A DNA stretch of 54,589 bases, from NCBI RefSeq assembly GCF_014306625.1, contig NZ_JACRYL010000027.1, positions 1 through 54,589 of the forward strand, written 5' to 3'. Both the position numbers and the translations under genes were made by a program. Shown piece by piece: positions 52,840 through 54,589 of the stretch; positions within the stretch are counted from its first letter, which is position 1, and every line of letters begins with the position of its first letter. This stretch comes from Pedobacter fastidiosus. GTDB lineage: Bacteria; Bacteroidota; Bacteroidia; Sphingobacteriales; Sphingobacteriaceae. The notes under the pieces are model-generated. The model made no database searches, had not been told where the DNA came from, and saw only the letters and a program-made list of their open reading frames with translations.

Positions 52840-52974
52840 ATGTTCGAAGCATTTATAGAATTCTTAGACCAGTTATACTGGTCGGGCTATGGGTTGGAAT
52901 TCGAGGAGGAAAACCCAAAAGCATTTTACAAGCAGTTAGATAAGTTCAAAAAATTACATACCCAAAAAAGATGA
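52840..52974 (+). CDS. Small ICE protein, 44 aa
   Basis: The frame begins MFEAFIEFLDQLYWSGYGLE, continues EFEEENPKAFYKQLDKFKKL and ends HTQKR. Acidic first half and basic end, helical. Its stop overlaps the next gene's ATG (ATGA), which supports translation. No family recognised. Confidence 0.65.
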   Translation: MFEAFIEFLDQLYWSGYGLEFEEENPKAFYKQLDKFKKLHTQKR

Positions 52975-53177
52975 AGTACGAAACCCTATTTATTATGGTT
53001 CGCGTGGCAGTCCATGCCGACCATACCCAATTATCGGATATTGTAAACGAGATAGAAACGCAGTCAAAATTGAGCCTTAGCGATACCGCTAATATCAATA
53101 TTCTGGAAACTGAAATTCTATTATCGAGAGTAAGGAACACTAAAAACATTCATCATGGCACACAACCTAAATTATAA
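52971..53177 (+). CDS. Small ICE protein, 68 aa
   Basis: 68 residues (MKYETLFIMVRVAVHADHTQ, then LSDIVNEIETQSKLSLSDTA). Overlaps the gene before it by four bases and the DUF932 gene by 23, so it belongs to a coupled chain. Probably an alpha/beta fold; no known function. Confidence 0.7.
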   Translation: MKYETLFIMVRVAVHADHTQLSDIVNEIETQSKLSLSDTANINILETEILLSRVRNTKNIHHGTQPKL

Positions 53178-54219
53178 CAGCAAGGCCGATAAGCACAGCT
53201 TTTTTTCGGTCAAAGAAAAGGCTTGGCACGGATTGGGAACAATCATAGAAAACTATCCAACAAGTGCAGAGGCGATAAAACACGCAGGTTTGGATTATAC
53301 CGTAGAAAAGCGAAACCTTTTTACCTATGGAGACGACACCACGCCCGAAACGGAGGACAACGATATTGTTATGGAGTGGCGTTTGGATGTTCCAAACCAT
53401 TATGCAACGGTACGAACAGACACGGACGAGGTTTTGGGGGTAGTTGGCAGGGATTACCACGTTGTACAGAACGTAGATGCATTTTCATTTTTCGATAGCA
53501 TTGTGGGCGGAAAAGATGGAATTAGATATGAAACTGCTGGCGCTCTGGGAAAAGGAGAACGCATTTTTATAACTGCTAAGTTGCCCGAATACATCAAAGT
53601 AGGCAGGAATGATTTGATAGAGCAGTTTCTGTTTCTCACAACTTCGCACGATGGTTTTGGAAGCATTACCGCATCGTTTACGCCAATTAGAGTTTGTTGC
53701 AAAAATACCTTAAATGCTGCTTTGCGAAATCAAAGTAATGCTATCAGAATACGACACACGGCAAGCGCACACGACAGGTTAAAAGAAGCACACAAATTGC
53801 TAGGCATTACCAATCTATTGGCAAAAGAAATGGAGGAGATTTTTAACCAATGGTCAAAGGTCAAAATTACGGATAAGCAGGTTAAAAAACTGGTGCAGAT
53901 TGCAATGGCTCCTAATAAGGAGATAATGCAAAATTTGCAGAAAGGAAAGCAGGACGAGTTTTCAAGTGTGTTTACTAATATGGTGGATAATGTTTTAGAA
54001 TATGCCATCACAAGCCCGACCCAGCAAATGGAAACCACCAAAGGCACTTTGTTTGGTGCTTACAATGCTGTTACAGGGTATTTTCAGAATGTGAAAAGCT
54101 ATAAGGACACAGAAACAAAATTCAAAGCCATTATGACGGGCAACGCTTTGGGAAAGGCACAAGCTACGTTTGATTTGTGCGATGATTTTGCTAAAGTGGG
54201 CGTGAATGCGCTGAATTAA
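53155..54219 (+). CDS. DUF932 (TIGR03299-type) phage/plasmid-like protein
   Basis: 354 residues, close to the usual length. Features: FSVKEKAWHGLGTIIENYPT at the start (the W-H-G-L-G block), HYATVRTDTDEVLGVVGRDY then HVVQNVDAFSFFDSI, and FTPIRVCCKNTLNAALRNQS. DUF932 proteins are common in plasmids, phages and ICEs and are thought to act in DNA transactions such as ssDNA annealing; this is not settled. Followed by a strong terminator. Confidence 0.9.
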   Translation: MAHNLNYNSKADKHSFFSVKEKAWHGLGTIIENYPTSAEAIKHAGLDYTVEKRNLFTYGDDTTPETEDNDIVMEWRLDVPNHYATVRTDTDEVLGVVGRDYHVVQNVDAFSFFDSIVGGKDGIRYETAGALGKGERIFITAKLPEYIKVGRNDLIEQFLFLTTSHDGFGSITASFTPIRVCCKNTLNAALRNQSNAIRIRHTASAHDRLKEAHKLLGITNLLAKEMEEIFNQWSKVKITDKQVKKLVQIAMAPNKEIMQNLQKGKQDEFSSVFTNMVDNVLEYAITSPTQQMETTKGTLFGAYNAVTGYFQNVKSYKDTETKFKAIMTGNALGKAQATFDLCDDFAKVGVNALN

Positions 54220-54240
54220 GGCTTAACTACACTTCTAACG

Positions 54241-54273
54241 GCACTAAGGGCAGTTTGTTCTTAGTGCTTTTTT
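54241..54273 (+). terminator. Terminator after the DUF932 gene
   Basis: GCACTAAG, an 11-base loop, CTTAGTGC and six T on the plus strand. Confidence 0.9.
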
Positions 54274-54332
54274 ATGCCCAAAATTTCGGGCGGCCCTTGC
54301 GGGCAATAACGGCTCCAAGTGATAATAAAGTC

Positions 54333-54366
54333 ATCAATATTCTATCAAATTTGATAGAATATTGAT
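54333..54366 (+). repeat. Perfect 34-bp palindrome
   Basis: The 17 bases ATCAATATTCTATCAAA are followed at once by their exact reverse complement. Possible uses: a minus-strand terminator-like hairpin for the gene fragment beside it, or a dimeric operator. No T-run follows on either strand. Confidence 0.9.
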
Positions 54367-54375
54367 TTAGAAACA

Positions 54376-54501
54376 CTATTTATCAGGAATTTCATCAAAC
54401 AGGAATGCACTGCCTTTTGGACAACCCTTTGGAAAGAAAACTTCAACCCCGCCACCACATAATCCATAATTCGGGGTCACAGTACCGAAAAGAATTGGAG
54501 T
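54376..54501 (-). pseudogene. C-terminal fragment, possibly of a polymorphic toxin
   Basis: A minus-strand frame of 41 codons reads GTVTPNYGLCGGGVEVFFPK and ends FLFDEIPDK before TAG. The pattern of a G-x-x-x-P-N-Y-G turn followed by G-G-G and a strand is like the ends of some Rhs/TNT-type toxin C-termini, which I state as a guess. There is no start codon; upstream it is cut by a stop at the point where the IS21-like repeats begin. Confidence 0.45.
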
Positions 54502-54589
54502 TCAGGGGGTATTTGCATATACCAATAAATTTGACCCCCTTTCGCCAATTTTAAATTGACCCCCAGAGTTGTTGCTTGAAAAAAGCAGA
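54502..54589 (+). mobile_element. Possible end of an IS21-family insertion sequence
   Basis: Repeats of the type GGGGGTCAA occur twice on the minus strand (at about 54575-54567 and 54542-54533), spaced by about 33 bases, with AGGGGGTATTTGCAT at the outer edge. IS21-family ends carry several such direct repeats. The element would continue past the window edge; no istA/istB is visible. It abuts a truncated gene, as expected for an insertion. Confidence 0.4.

Overview
The window is Bacteroidota DNA, most likely from a Sphingobacteriaceae member such as Pedobacter or a relative. This rests on SusC/SusD pairs, FecI/FecR regulation, CTnDOT-type transfer genes (TraE, F, G, I, J, K, M), an RteC homologue, TANNTTTG-type promoter boxes and low G+C. 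All family names are from reading the translations; nothing was searched.

Layout. (1) 1-2640 is a decay island: remnants of a secreted protein, a DKNYY-repeat protein, a response regulator and a group II intron 3' end, plus one intact small membrane protein. (2) 2661-13261 is a minus-strand polysaccharide utilisation locus: GH97, GH71, SusD and SusC with a SusR-like membrane regulator upstream. GH71 plus GH97 points to alpha-1,3-glucan as substrate. (3) 14002-15794 holds an AraC regulator and an NAD(P)-dependent aldehyde/flavonol-type reductase. (4) At 16451-16494 lies the 3' part of a tRNA-Asn gene, probably an attachment site. From there to at least 54219 the content is an integrative and conjugative element (ICE) whose far end is not clearly inside the window.

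The ICE carries: a large serine recombinase whose C-terminus is read out of the tRNA piece, preceded by a coupled 53-residue ORF; a CHAT protease; mobilisation genes (BfmA/BtgA-type, DUF5712, VirD4-type coupling ATPase) behind a stem-loop region that may be oriT; a FecI-FecR-SusC-SusD-thioredoxin operon with a probable antisense RNA in the fecR-susC gap; an alpha-oxoamine synthase beside an unusual TetR-like regulator; an alpha-CTD-like small protein; RteC; the tra operon from TraE to TraM, with three TraI-like paralogues and no recognisable TraN; an Hc1-like histone; a minus-strand pair of an ApeA-like HEPN protein and an unknown partner; and a chain of small ICE genes ending in DUF932.

Best candidates for something undescribed: the HEPN/331-aa pair, the lone CHAT protease next to the recombinase, the oxoamine synthase/TetR pair (possibly a signal or lipid module controlling transfer), the antisense RNA in the fecR-susC gap, and two large nested inverted repeats (37161-37326 and 51872-51988) flanking the transfer module. 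The window ends in what looks like an IS21-type end cutting a gene fragment.
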